Source: Ferrovibrio terrae (lineage in GTDB: Bacteria; Pseudomonadota; Alphaproteobacteria; Ferrovibrionales; Ferrovibrionaceae). Taken from it: a stretch of 64,000 nucleotides of DNA. Location of the stretch: positions 1 through 64,000 of the forward strand of contig NZ_CP041636.1 of the NCBI RefSeq assembly GCF_007197755.1. Reading direction: 5' to 3'. The translations under genes were made by a program, and so were the position numbers. This document shows positions 1 to 8,198 of this stretch, piece after piece (position 1 is the stretch's first letter; every line of letters begins with the position of its first letter). Under the pieces are notes generated by a model, which was given only the letters and a program-made list of their open reading frames with translations, was not told where the DNA came from and did no database searches.

Positions 1-3000
1 ATGCTGGCGAATGTCACGCTGGACGACAAGTACACCCTCGAGCGCGGCCGGGTTTTCCTGACCGGCACGCAGGCGCTGGTGCGCCTGCCGATGCTGCAGC
101 GAAAGCGCGACCTGGCCGCGGGCCTCAACACCGCTGCTTTCATTTCCGGCTATCGCGGTTCGCCGCTCGGGCTGTTCGACCAACAGCTCTGGAAAGCCCG
201 CAAATTCCTCAAAGAGAACCACATCCAGTTCCAGCCCGGCGTGAACGAGGATCTGGCCGCCACTGCTGTCTGGGGCAGCCAGCAGCTCAATCTCTTCCCT
301 AAAGCGAAATACGACGGCGTCTTCTCGATCTGGTACGGCAAGGGCCCCGGCGTCGACCGTTCGATGGACGTGTTCAAGCATGCCAATTCGGCAGGCACCT
401 CGCCGCATGGCGGCGTGCTGGCGCTGTGCGGCGACGACCATGGTGCGGCCTCGTCCACCGTGGCGCACCAGTCTGAGCACATGATGATGGCCGCGATGAT
501 GCCGATGCTGCATCCGGCCAACGTGCAGGAGTTTATCGATTACGGCCTCCTGGGCTGGGCGATGTCGCGCTATGCCGGCATCTGGGTCGGCTTCAAATGC
601 CAGACCGAAACGGTGGAAAGCTCGGCCAGCGTGTCGATCGATCCCGACCGCCTGCAGATTGCCTATCCCACCGATTTCCAGATGCCGCCGGGCGGACTGA
701 ATATCCGCTGGCCCGATGCGATCCTGGAACAGGAAGACCGGCTCCAGCGCCACAAGGCCTATGCCGCACTGGCCTTCGCGCGTGCCAACAAAATCGACCG
801 TATCGTGATCGACAGCCCGCGTCCGCGGCTGGGCATCATCACCACCGGCAAGTCGTATCTGGACGTGCGTCAGGCGCTGGAAGACCTGGGTATTACCGAA
901 GAGATGGCTGCCGACATGGGTATCCGCCTCTACAAGGTCGGCATGGTCTGGCCGCTGGAGCGCGAAGGCGCCCGCCACTTCGCCGAGGGCCTGGAGGAAG
1001 TGATCGTCGTCGAGGAAAAGCGCGCGGTCATCGAAAACCAGCTGAAGGAACAGCTGTATAACTGGCGCGAAGACGTGCGTCCGCGCGTGATCGGCAAGTT
1101 CGATGCCGAGGGCAAGTGGCTGCTGCCGTCGTCCGGCGAGATTTCTCCGGCGATTGTCGCCAAGGCGCTCTACACCTGGCTCAAGCGTTACGGCACCAAC
1201 CCGCGCATCGAGGAGCGCATCGCCTTCATCGAGCAGAAAGAGCGCGAGGCCGCGGCCAGCAGCATCGGCAAGACACAGCGCACGCCGTATTTCTGCTCGG
1301 GCTGCCCGCACAACACCTCCACCCGCGTGCCGGAAGGCAGCCGCGCAGTGGCCGGCATCGGCTGCCATTTCATGTCGCTGTGGATGGACCGTTCGACCGC
1401 GACCTTCACCCAGATGGGCGGCGAAGGCACGCCGTGGATCGGCCAGGCGCCGTTCACCGAAGACAATCACATTTTCGCCAATCTGGGCGATGGCACCTAT
1501 TTCCATTCCGGCCTGCTGGCCCTGCGCGCCAGCATCGCCGCCAAGGTGAACATCACTTACAAGATCCTGTTCAACGACGCAGTCGCCATGACCGGCGGCC
1601 AGCCGCATGATGGCCAGCTAACCCCGCAGCAGATTTCGCTGCAGGTCTATGGCGAGGGCGTGCGCCGCATCGCGCTGGTCAGCGACGAGCCGGACAAGTA
1701 TCCGGTCGGCACCGAATGGGCGCCGGGCACCACCTTCCACCATCGCGACGATCTGGATGCCGTGCAGAAGGAACTGCGCGAGATCGAAGGCTGTACCGTG
1801 CTGATCTACGACCAGACCTGCGCAGCCGAGAAGCGCCGCCGCCGCAAGCGCGGCACCTTCCCCGATCCCGATCGCCGCATCTTCATCAATGAAGCGGTCT
1901 GCGAGGGCTGCGGCGACTGCTCGGTGAAATCCAACTGCGTCTCGGTCGAGCCGCAGGAAACCGAACTCGGCCGCAAGCGCAAGATCAACCAGTCGTCCTG
2001 CAACAAGGACTTCTCCTGCGTGAACGGCTTCTGCCCCAGCTTCGTCTCGGTGCAGGGCGGCAAAGTGAAGCGCGCCAAGGTGAAGCTGCAGCAGAATCCG
2101 GCCGACAAGACCGATGGGCTTTTCGCAAGCCTGAAGGCTCCTGAGATCGCGCCGCTGGACCAGCCCTACAACATCCTGATCACCGGCATCGGCGGCACCG
2201 GCGTTGTCACCATCGGGCAGATCCTCGGTATGGCGGCCCATATTCAGGGCTACGGCACCAGCGTGCTCGACTTCACCGGTCTGGCGCAGAAGAACGGCGC
2301 CGTGCTGAGCCATGTGCGCATCGCGATGAATCCGGACGACATCCACGCCGTGCGCGTGGCGGCCGGCGGCGCCAATCTGGTGCTGGGCTGCGACATGGTC
2401 GTGGCCGCGGGCGATGCCGCGCTGGAGAAGATGCAGAAGGGCCATACGCGCGCCCTGATCAACACGCATCTGACCCCGACGGCTGCATTCCAGCTCAATC
2501 CCAATCTGGTGCTGGATGACAACCAGATGGCGCAGGCGATCCGCAATTCGGCCGGCGACAACCTGTCGGAATTCGTCGAGGCCACCCGCATCGCCACGGC
2601 GCTGATGGGCGATGCCATCGCCACCAACATGTTCATGCTGGGCTACGCCGTGCAGCGCGGCCTGATCCCGGTCTCGCTGGATGCCCTGCTGCAGGCCATC
2701 GAGCTGAACGGCACGGCGATTGAGAGCAACAAGACGGCGCTGAACTGGGGCCGCCTGTACGCGCAGGATGCCAAGGCGGTGGAAGACATCGCCCGGCCGA
2801 GCGTCGCCACTTTCGAGCCGAAGGCGTTTGCCAAGACCACCGACGAACTGCTGGCCGACCGCGCGCCGCGTCTGGTGCAGTACCAGAACCAGGCTTATGC
2901 CGAACGCTACAAATCGCTGGTGGAACGGGCGCGTACCGCCGAGCAGAAAGCCAGAGGCATGACCGGTTTCGCTGAAGCGGTTGCGCGCTATGCCTACAAG

Positions 3001-3495
3001 CTGATGGCCTACAAGGACGAGTATGAGGTCGCGCGGCTCTACACCGATGGCGATTTCCTCAAGAAGCTGAACACCCAGTTCGAGGGCGATTTCACGCTCA
3101 GCTTCCATCTTGCGCCGCCGCTGCTCAATCCGCCTGATCCGGAAACCGGCATCGCGAAGAAGAAGCAGTTCGGTCCGTGGATGTTCAAGGCGTTCCAGCT
3201 GCTGGCCAGGTTCAAGGGCCTGCGCGGCACGAAGCTGGATGTGTTCGGCTATACGCATGAGCGTCAGACCGAACGCCAGCTGATCGTGGACTACTTCGGG
3301 CTGATCGAGGAGCTCTGCACCAGGATGACCCCGGAGAACCATGCGCTGGCCGTGCAGCTGGCGAAAATCCCGGAAGATATCCGCGGCTACGGCCATGTGA
3401 AGGTGAAGCACCTGAAGGCGGCGAAGGAGAAGGAAGCCAAGCTGCTGGCGACCTTCCGCGACCCGACCGCTCCGCTGGCGACAGCGGCGGAGTAA
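1..3495 (+). CDS. Indolepyruvate ferredoxin oxidoreductase, fused alpha-gamma form
   Basis: Oxidatively decarboxylates aryl pyruvates (indolepyruvate, phenylpyruvate) to aryl-acetyl-CoA with ferredoxin as acceptor. The 1164-residue chain has an N-terminal pyruvate-oxidoreductase-like domain, a thiamine diphosphate region with GDGTYF near residue 497, a ferredoxin-like segment with CEGCGDC near 634 and more cysteines to about 680, and a gamma-subunit domain starting near 725 with the GIGGTG loop. The length fits the fused single-chain enzymes of Proteobacteria rather than the archaeal IorA/IorB pair. The start is the first base of the window. The opening residues look like a natural N-terminus, but upstream DNA is not visible. 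The stop codon lies in a 13-bp tandem repeat. Confidence 0.93.
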   Translation: MLANVTLDDKYTLERGRVFLTGTQALVRLPMLQRKRDLAAGLNTAAFISGYRGSPLGLFDQQLWKARKFLKENHIQFQPGVNEDLAATAVWGSQQLNLFPKAKYDGVFSIWYGKGPGVDRSMDVFKHANSAGTSPHGGVLALCGDDHGAASSTVAHQSEHMMMAAMMPMLHPANVQEFIDYGLLGWAMSRYAGIWVGFKCQTETVESSASVSIDPDRLQIAYPTDFQMPPGGLNIRWPDAILEQEDRLQRHKAYAALAFARANKIDRIVIDSPRPRLGIITTGKSYLDVRQALEDLGITEEMAADMGIRLYKVGMVWPLEREGARHFAEGLEEVIVVEEKRAVIENQLKEQLYNWREDVRPRVIGKFDAEGKWLLPSSGEISPAIVAKALYTWLKRYGTNPRIEERIAFIEQKEREAAASSIGKTQRTPYFCSGCPHNTSTRVPEGSRAVAGIGCHFMSLWMDRSTATFTQMGGEGTPWIGQAPFTEDNHIFANLGDGTYFHSGLLALRASIAAKVNITYKILFNDAVAMTGGQPHDGQLTPQQISLQVYGEGVRRIALVSDEPDKYPVGTEWAPGTTFHHRDDLDAVQKELREIEGCTVLIYDQTCAAEKRRRRKRGTFPDPDRRIFINEAVCEGCGDCSVKSNCVSVEPQETELGRKRKINQSSCNKDFSCVNGFCPSFVSVQGGKVKRAKVKLQQNPADKTDGLFASLKAPEIAPLDQPYNILITGIGGTGVVTIGQILGMAAHIQGYGTSVLDFTGLAQKNGAVLSHVRIAMNPDDIHAVRVAAGGANLVLGCDMVVAAGDAALEKMQKGHTRALINTHLTPTAAFQLNPNLVLDDNQMAQAIRNSAGDNLSEFVEATRIATALMGDAIATNMFMLGYAVQRGLIPVSLDALLQAIELNGTAIESNKTALNWGRLYAQDAKAVEDIARPSVATFEPKAFAKTTDELLADRAPRLVQYQNQAYAERYKSLVERARTAEQKARGMTGFAEAVARYAYKLMAYKDEYEVARLYTDGDFLKKLNTQFEGDFTLSFHLAPPLLNPPDPETGIAKKKQFGPWMFKAFQLLARFKGLRGTKLDVFGYTHERQTERQLIVDYFGLIEELCTRMTPENHALAVQLAKIPEDIRGYGHVKVKHLKAAKEKEAKLLATFRDPTAPLATAAE

Positions 3496-3521
3496 GGGGG
3501 CGGAGTAAGGGGGCGGAGTAA
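3488..3521. repeat. 13-bp tandem repeat spanning the stop codon of the oxidoreductase
   Basis: The unit CGGAGTAAGGGGG occurs twice, followed by a third partial copy CGGAGTAA. The first copy holds the genuine TAA stop at 3493-3495 and each later copy repeats the TAA. One of several repeats in the window that straddle a stop codon. Confidence 0.9.
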
Positions 3522-3609
3522 CCGCCGTCACAGTGCCGCAGCGGCATGCCGCTGCGTTACGACCATAAAGGTAATTGCGGACGGCTGAGCGTCATGGCTT
3601 GATCGCGCC

Positions 3610-4470
3610 ATGACACTGTCGGCCGCAACACCTGAAATCATCCGCCTGCAGAGAAGCGAAGGCACCAGCTTCGCGCTGCAGGTTTATCCTGCTGCTGATC
3701 CGGCAGCCGCCGCCATCCTGATCCAGCCGGCGATGGGCGTGAAGGCCGGCTACTACGCGCCGCTGGCCACTGCGTTGCGCGAGGCCGGGTACAACATCGC
3801 CGTGGCCGAACTGCGCGGCCATGAGGACAGCGGCGGGCGCAAGCCGGGCCGCGACTATGACTTCGGCTATCATGAATTGCTGACTGAAGACTGGCCGCAG
3901 GCGGTGGCGGCCGTGAAGGCGCGCTTTCCCGCTGCGCCGTTTTATCTCTACGGCCATTCGCTCGGCGGCCAGGTCAGCGCGATCTATGCAGCCCACCATC
4001 CGCAGCAGCTCGATGGTCTGATCCTCACCGCTGTGAGTTCAGTGCACTGGAAACTCTGGCCGCTGCCCTTCTGGCCTTATAGCCAGACAGCCGTGCTGGT
4101 GTCGAAACTGCTCGGGCATTTCCCCGGCGAAAAATTCAAATTCGCCGGCCGCGAGGCGCGCAGCGTGATCGCCGACTGGGGCCGCCAGGCCCGCACAGGT
4201 CGTTTTTACTTCGGCAAGCCCGCACGCACCGACCATGATGCCGTGCTGGCGACGATGGCCATTCCTGTTCTGGCGATTTCGCTGCAGGGCGATTTCTTTG
4301 CGCCCAAACACGCGATGAACGACATCGTGCGGCGTTTCCCCAAAGCGACACTGACACGCCAGCATCTCGATCCCAGGGCCATGGGGATCGAGGGCATCGA
4401 CCATTTCCGCTGGGTGCGCAAACCGCAGGTGGTGCTGCCCACCCTGCTGGACTGGCTCAAAAGCCGCTGA
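3610..4470 (+). CDS. Alpha/beta hydrolase, serine-aminopeptidase-like
   Basis: Cytoplasmic alpha/beta-hydrolase of 286 residues. The nucleophile elbow YGHSLGG lies near residue 117, the oxyanion region follows IQPAMGVKAGYY near residue 38, and a late GIDHF supplies the probable catalytic histidine. It resembles the COG4757-type predicted hydrolases, whose substrates are mostly unknown. No signal peptide. It stands alone after the oxidoreductase and about 40 bases before an acetyltransferase gene in the same direction, so the two may be co-transcribed. Substrate unknown. Confidence 0.85.
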   Translation: MTLSAATPEIIRLQRSEGTSFALQVYPAADPAAAAILIQPAMGVKAGYYAPLATALREAGYNIAVAELRGHEDSGGRKPGRDYDFGYHELLTEDWPQAVAAVKARFPAAPFYLYGHSLGGQVSAIYAAHHPQQLDGLILTAVSSVHWKLWPLPFWPYSQTAVLVSKLLGHFPGEKFKFAGREARSVIADWGRQARTGRFYFGKPARTDHDAVLATMAIPVLAISLQGDFFAPKHAMNDIVRRFPKATLTRQHLDPRAMGIEGIDHFRWVRKPQVVLPTLLDWLKSR

Positions 4471-4509
4471 GGCCTTGCGCAACCGGGCGGGATCGGCCAA
4501 ACCCGCAAC

Positions 4510-4998
4510 ATGCTCACGCTCAAACCGCTCTACACGCCGTATCTCGAAAGCCTGGTCGCCAATCCGCTGGCGGTTCTGGCCGAGCATCCGAACCATGCCG
4601 AGGTGGCAGACCTCGCCGCCGAAGTGGCGACCGCCACGCTCGATCTCTATGCGCAGACCGGCGCGACCGAACCCTGGCTGAGCTATTTCGCTTTCCGCGA
4701 GACCGACAATGCCCTGCTCGGCACCTGCGCCTTCAAGTCACCGCCGGTGCAGGGCCTGGTCGAAATCGCCTATTTCACCTTCCCGGGCTACGAAGGCCAG
4801 GGCGTGGCGAGCGTGATGGCGCGCGAGCTGCTGAAGATCGCCTTCAACGAATACGAGATAAAGGCCGTGCTGGCGCATACCCTGCCGGAGGAAAATGCCT
4901 CGACGGCGATCCTGCAGAAACGCGGTTTCACATTGGTGGAAGCCGTGGACGATCCCGACGACGGTCCGGTCTGGCGCTGGGCGCTGCTGCGGCCGTAA
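4510..4998 (+). CDS. GNAT family N-acetyltransferase
   Basis: 162-residue GNAT-fold protein. A beta-strand with EIAYFTFPGYEGQG, ending in the acetyl-CoA pyrophosphate-binding loop, sits near residues 89-102, followed by the helix ASVMARELL and the HTLPEENASTAILQKRGF segment typical of RimJ/RimL-like ribosomal or small-molecule acetyltransferases. Acceptor substrate cannot be read from sequence. It faces the convergent exported-protein gene at 5397 with only nine bases between stop codons. Confidence 0.85.
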   Translation: MLTLKPLYTPYLESLVANPLAVLAEHPNHAEVADLAAEVATATLDLYAQTGATEPWLSYFAFRETDNALLGTCAFKSPPVQGLVEIAYFTFPGYEGQGVASVMARELLKIAFNEYEIKAVLAHTLPEENASTAILQKRGFTLVEAVDDPDDGPVWRWALLRP

Positions 4999-5007
4999 GA
5001 CGACGGA

Positions 5008-5397
5008 TTACCGTCCCCCGTAGCATTTCACCCGGGTGACTTCGCCGCTGTCGGTCTCGGTGCTTTTCTCGCGGTAGATTTCCATCGTGCCGCGGTTTTT
5101 CAGCTCGCATTCCCCCAGCGGGAACCAGCTCGATTTGAGCTGCACGCGAATATACTCGTCGGCGCCGAGCCGGTCGGGCGCGCAATAGCGGTTCACCTCG
5201 CGCGGCTTGGCGATCACGGTGGAATTGACCCGGCCCTCGCGGCGGATGCCGATCGGCCAGTTGTATTCGGTGAGATTGGCGATGGTGACGCAGGCCTGTG
5301 CGTCATCGGTGACCGGACGCTGCGGCTGCGCCGCTGCCGCCCCGCACAAAAGAAGCGCGGCCAGACCTGCGAGGATGCCGGACTGGCCGCTGCGCAT
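5008..5397 (-). CDS. Exported small hypothetical protein
   Basis: 129 residues. Residues 1-23 form a typical signal peptide (basic start, leucine/alanine core, Ala-x-Ala before QPQRP), so the mature protein of about 106 residues is probably periplasmic. Four cysteines in the mature part (CVTI, RYCAP, GECEL, KCYGG) could make two disulfides. I recognise no named family. It begins two bases after the stop of gapR, so it is probably translated from the gapR transcript. Confidence 0.75.
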   Translation of the reverse strand: MRSGQSGILAGLAALLLCGAAAAQPQRPVTDDAQACVTIANLTEYNWPIGIRREGRVNSTVIAKPREVNRYCAPDRLGADEYIRVQLKSSWFPLGECELKNRGTMEIYREKSTETDSGEVTRVKCYGGR

Positions 5398-5399
5398 GC

Positions 5400-5678
5400 T
5401 TACTCCGCCGCGGCGCTGTGGTCGGTATCCATGCCGAGCGCCTCCATATAGACCTGCAGCAGGGTTTCCTGCTCGGCCAGATCGGCCTTGTCGAGCTTGC
5501 GCAGGCGGATCACCTGGCGAAGGATCTTGATATCGAAACCATGCGCCTTCGCTTCGGCATAGACTTCCTTGATGTCGTCGGCGAGCGCCTTCTTCTCTTC
5601 CTCCAGCCGCTCGATGCGGGCGACGAGCTGGTTGAGCTGCTCGGTCGAGAAGTTGCCGGAGTTGAGTTTCTTGGCCAT
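5400..5678 (-). CDS. gapR: GapR-family nucleoid-associated protein (DUF2312)
   Basis: 92-residue DUF2312 protein. In Caulobacter, GapR binds overtwisted AT-rich DNA ahead of forks and polymerases and is needed for normal replication and cell-cycle progress. The sequence shows the family pattern: a long charged coiled-coil helix ([19 protein letters not shown]), then [12 protein letters not shown] and a basic helix IRLRKLDK. The start is the ATG at 5678 behind an AGAGG site; an open frame continues upstream but lacks family-like sequence. A perfect DnaA box lies 82 bases upstream. Confidence 0.92.
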   Translation of the reverse strand: MAKKLNSGNFSTEQLNQLVARIERLEEEKKALADDIKEVYAEAKAHGFDIKILRQVIRLRKLDKADLAEQETLLQVYMEALGMDTDHSAAAE

Positions 5679-5759
5679 GACTGCCTCTGCAAGGGAATGG
5701 GCTGGGGATTGGCGCGGATTATAGCCGCCACAACACTGTCGCCTATGCCTGCCCGCCAC

Positions 5760-5790
5760 TTATCCACAGGAATGCGCCGCCTGTGGACAG
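5760..5790. promoter_or_regulatory. Inverted DnaA-box pair upstream of gapR
   Basis: TTATCCACA at 5760-5768 matches the consensus DnaA box exactly. Fourteen bases on, TGTGGACAG (5782-5790) is an inverted copy with two mismatches to consensus. Together they form an imperfect palindrome (ATCCACAGG facing CCTGTGGA) between gapR and the DUF1244 gene. DnaA binding is inferred from the match alone. Confidence 0.55.
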
Positions 5791-5803
5791 ATACCTGTTT
5801 TCC

Positions 5804-6118
5804 TCAGTGTTTATGGTTTTTCTGCGACTCGGCGAATGCCTTCTGCTGTTCCGGCGAGGCGTCCTTCTGATATTTCGCCTGCCACTCGGGATAGGGCATG
5901 CCGTAGATCTCTTCGCGCGCCGCCATTTTATCGATGGCGATTCCCTTACCTGTGGCCGCCTCCTGATACCAGTTCGACAGGCAGTTGCGGCAGAAGCCGG
6001 CGAGATTCATCAAATCGATATTCTGCACATCGGTGCGGGTACGCAGATGCTCGAGCAGCCGGCGGAACGCGGCGGCTTCGAGTTCGGTTTGCGTCTTGTC
6101 GTCGATCTTGTCGGCCAT
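5804..6118 (-). CDS. DUF1244 family protein
   Basis: 104-residue member of the small conserved DUF1244 family, common in Alpha- and Gammaproteobacteria and of unknown function. Recognisable parts are the helical start TELEAAAFRRLLEHLRTRTDVQNIDLMNLAGFCRNC and the block YGMPYPEWQAKYQ. The paired cysteines in FCRNCL are a family feature and could bind metal. It starts behind a clear AGGAGG site and sits nine bases after the carboxylate-amine ligase stop, so it is probably translated from the same message. Confidence 0.85.
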   Translation of the reverse strand: MADKIDDKTQTELEAAAFRRLLEHLRTRTDVQNIDLMNLAGFCRNCLSNWYQEAATGKGIAIDKMAAREEIYGMPYPEWQAKYQKDASPEQQKAFAESQKNHKH

Positions 6119-6127
6119 AGCAGCCTC

Positions 6128-7264
6128 CTAATTCGGAACCTGGAAATTGACGGTCTCGGCGATCAGCCAGTCGACCACGGCGCGCAATGCCGCAGGCTTG
6201 TCCGCTCCTGACTCTAGGGCGGCGCGGTAGACTTGCAACTGCCGCTGGGCCGATGTGCCGCGCGACAGGATGCCACGCGCCCGCTCGACCTCGGCCAGGC
6301 AGCCCAGTTGCACGGCCTCCTCGCGCACCAGTTCGATCAGTTCCTCGACCAGGGCCGCGTAAGGCACGGCCTGGCCCTTGCCGAAGTCGACCAGCTTGCC
6401 CTCGGCGCCATAACGTTGCGCCAGCCAGCGGTTTTCGTCGATCAGCGTATTGGCATAGATGCGCCAGCGCTGGTTCTTCTGTTTCAGCCGCAACAGCGCC
6501 GCGAGCAGGCAGCGGAACAGCGCCGCCACCGTGATGCTGTCATCCACCCGCGTACACACATCGGTGATGCGCAGTTCCAGCGTGGGATAACGCGCCGAGG
6601 GCCGGATGTCCCACCACAGCTTGGTGGCATCCTCGATCAGGCCGGCCTGCAGCAGGCGGTTGACCAGCCGCTGGTATTCGCCCCAGGTCTCCAGCCGTTC
6701 GGGGAGACCCGTGCGCGGCAGGCTGTCGAAGACCGACAGGCGATAGGAATGCAGCCCGCTTTCCTCGCCCTGCCAGAAGGGCGACGAGGTGCTGAGCGCC
6801 AGCAGATGCGGCAGGAAATAGCTGACCTGGTTCATCAGGTCGATGCGCAGATCTTCATCCGCGATGCCGACATGCACATGCAGGCCGCAGATGATCAGGC
6901 GGCGGGCCACACCGGCCAGATCCTTGGCCAGCCGATCATAGCGTTCGCGGTCGGTGTGCTTCTGCTCGCTCCATTTCGCAAACGGATGCGTCGAGGCGGC
7001 AATCGGCGCGAGATTATGCTTGCCGGCCACATCGGCAATGGCGGAGCGCAGGCGTACCAGATCGGCGCGCGCCTCACCCATGTCGCGGCAGACCCCGGTC
7101 ACGATCTCGATCTGGCATTTGAGGAATTCGGGGTTGATCTGACCAACGGCCAGCGTATCGCATTCCTCCAGCAGAGCGGCCGGCGGATCAATCGCCAGTG
7201 CGCCCGTGGCGCGATCCACCAGCAGATGCTCTTCCTCAATGCCGATCGTGAAATCTTCGGCCAC
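6128..7264 (-). CDS. Carboxylate-amine ligase, YbdK/GCS2 family
   Basis: 378-residue ATP-dependent carboxylate-amine ligase of the GCS2 family, which joins glutamate-like acids to amines; members include weak gamma-glutamyl-cysteine ligases. Family marks are FTIGIEEEHLLVD at the N-terminus, ASTHPFAKW, CGLHVHVGI with metal or nucleotide ligands, and WWDIRPSARYPTLELRITD. I chose the GTG at 7264 because an AGGGGGA site lies just upstream and the conserved sequence starts at once. A longer frame to 7369 would overlap the preceding gene by about 80 bases. Downstream of an N-formylglutamate amidohydrolase, which suggests a glutamate-related pathway. Confidence 0.88.
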   Translation of the reverse strand: MAEDFTIGIEEEHLLVDRATGALAIDPPAALLEECDTLAVGQINPEFLKCQIEIVTGVCRDMGEARADLVRLRSAIADVAGKHNLAPIAASTHPFAKWSEQKHTDRERYDRLAKDLAGVARRLIICGLHVHVGIADEDLRIDLMNQVSYFLPHLLALSTSSPFWQGEESGLHSYRLSVFDSLPRTGLPERLETWGEYQRLVNRLLQAGLIEDATKLWWDIRPSARYPTLELRITDVCTRVDDSITVAALFRCLLAALLRLKQKNQRWRIYANTLIDENRWLAQRYGAEGKLVDFGKGQAVPYAALVEELIELVREEAVQLGCLAEVERARGILSRGTSAQRQLQVYRAALESGADKPAALRAVVDWLIAETVNFQVPN

Positions 7265-7287
7265 GCTTCCCCCTGACAAAAAACTCG

Positions 7288-8076
7288 TTACGCAGCCGTC
7301 GCGGCCGGCGCCAGCACACCGGATTCCACCAGCATGCGGCGGAAGCAGCGTTCCAGCCGTTCGACCCATTCATCCACGCCGGCATCATGCGAGACCAGAT
7401 CCTGTCGGACCTCGATCATCACATGATGCAGCCCGCGATTCTGGCCATGCTCGAAGATCGAATAGCCCGAATGATCCTTGCCGCTATAGGGCAGATTGTC
7501 GCCCACCACCAGATCGCCTTCATCGCGCAACGCCTGCAGCAGCGGCTGGGCCAGCCGGCCGTCGCGATCCCAGACCACGCCGATATGCCAGGGCCGCGCC
7601 TCGTCCTTGGCGCGCAGTTTCGGCGTGAAGCTGTGGATCGACAGCAGCGCCGGCTGCGGGCTGCGCTGGCGCGCCGCCTCCAGCGTATCCGACACAGCAG
7701 CGTGATAGGGACGGAAATAGCGTGCCAGCCGGCGCTCGCGTTCGGCTTCGGGCAGATCTCGATTCCCCGGTACAATCGTGCCGTCGCTCACTTCGCAGAT
7801 CAGGGTCGGATCGTCGGGCCGGCGGTTGCAGTCGACCACCAGCCGAGACACGCCTGAAAAGACCGCCGGGGCATCCAGCCGATGCGCCAGTTGTTCGGCG
7901 ATCGCCGCCGTGCCGGGATCCCAGCCGATATGCCGCAGCAGTTCGTCATCCGGCAGGCCAAGATTGTTCAGCGCCGGCGGCACGGCACGGCTGGCATGGT
8001 CGCAGATCAGCACCGCAGGTGAGCGGCCCTGCGGATTCAGCACGCGAAAACTTGGAGGTTCTGACGGCTCAGTCAT
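7288..8076 (-). CDS. N-formylglutamate amidohydrolase family protein
   Basis: 262-residue member of the N-formylglutamate amidohydrolase family (HutG-like), zinc enzymes releasing formate from N-formylglutamate in histidine breakdown or acting on similar acyl-amino acids. Visible motifs are ICDHASRAVP near the N-terminus, the HIGWDPGTAAIAEQLA block, DCNRRPDD, the SIHSFTP segment with a likely metal histidine, and EVRQDLV near the C-terminus. No other hut genes are nearby, so the histidine role is uncertain. Followed after 23 bases by the carboxylate-amine ligase. Confidence 0.87.
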   Translation of the reverse strand: MTEPSEPPSFRVLNPQGRSPAVLICDHASRAVPPALNNLGLPDDELLRHIGWDPGTAAIAEQLAHRLDAPAVFSGVSRLVVDCNRRPDDPTLICEVSDGTIVPGNRDLPEAERERRLARYFRPYHAAVSDTLEAARQRSPQPALLSIHSFTPKLRAKDEARPWHIGVVWDRDGRLAQPLLQALRDEGDLVVGDNLPYSGKDHSGYSIFEHGQNRGLHHVMIEVRQDLVSHDAGVDEWVERLERCFRRMLVESGVLAPAATAA

Positions 8077-8198
8077 GGGCAGACAGGTTTTTCAGCCGGT
8101 CTGACCGTGCGGAAATCGGGGCGGCAGGTTTGCATAACCAAGGCAGGCTGCACTAAGGTTGCGGCGACAATTTGTCCAATCATAGCCGAAACGAAGCC

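Noticed and set aside
1618-3531. Long open frame antisense to the oxidoreductase gene (and similar giant antisense frames at 36583-39084, 40943-43510 and 52651-55197)
   Set aside because: High GC content leaves the opposite strand free of stops. The translations are rich in His, Arg, Gln and Gly with no family motifs, and the sense frames are clearly recognised genes.
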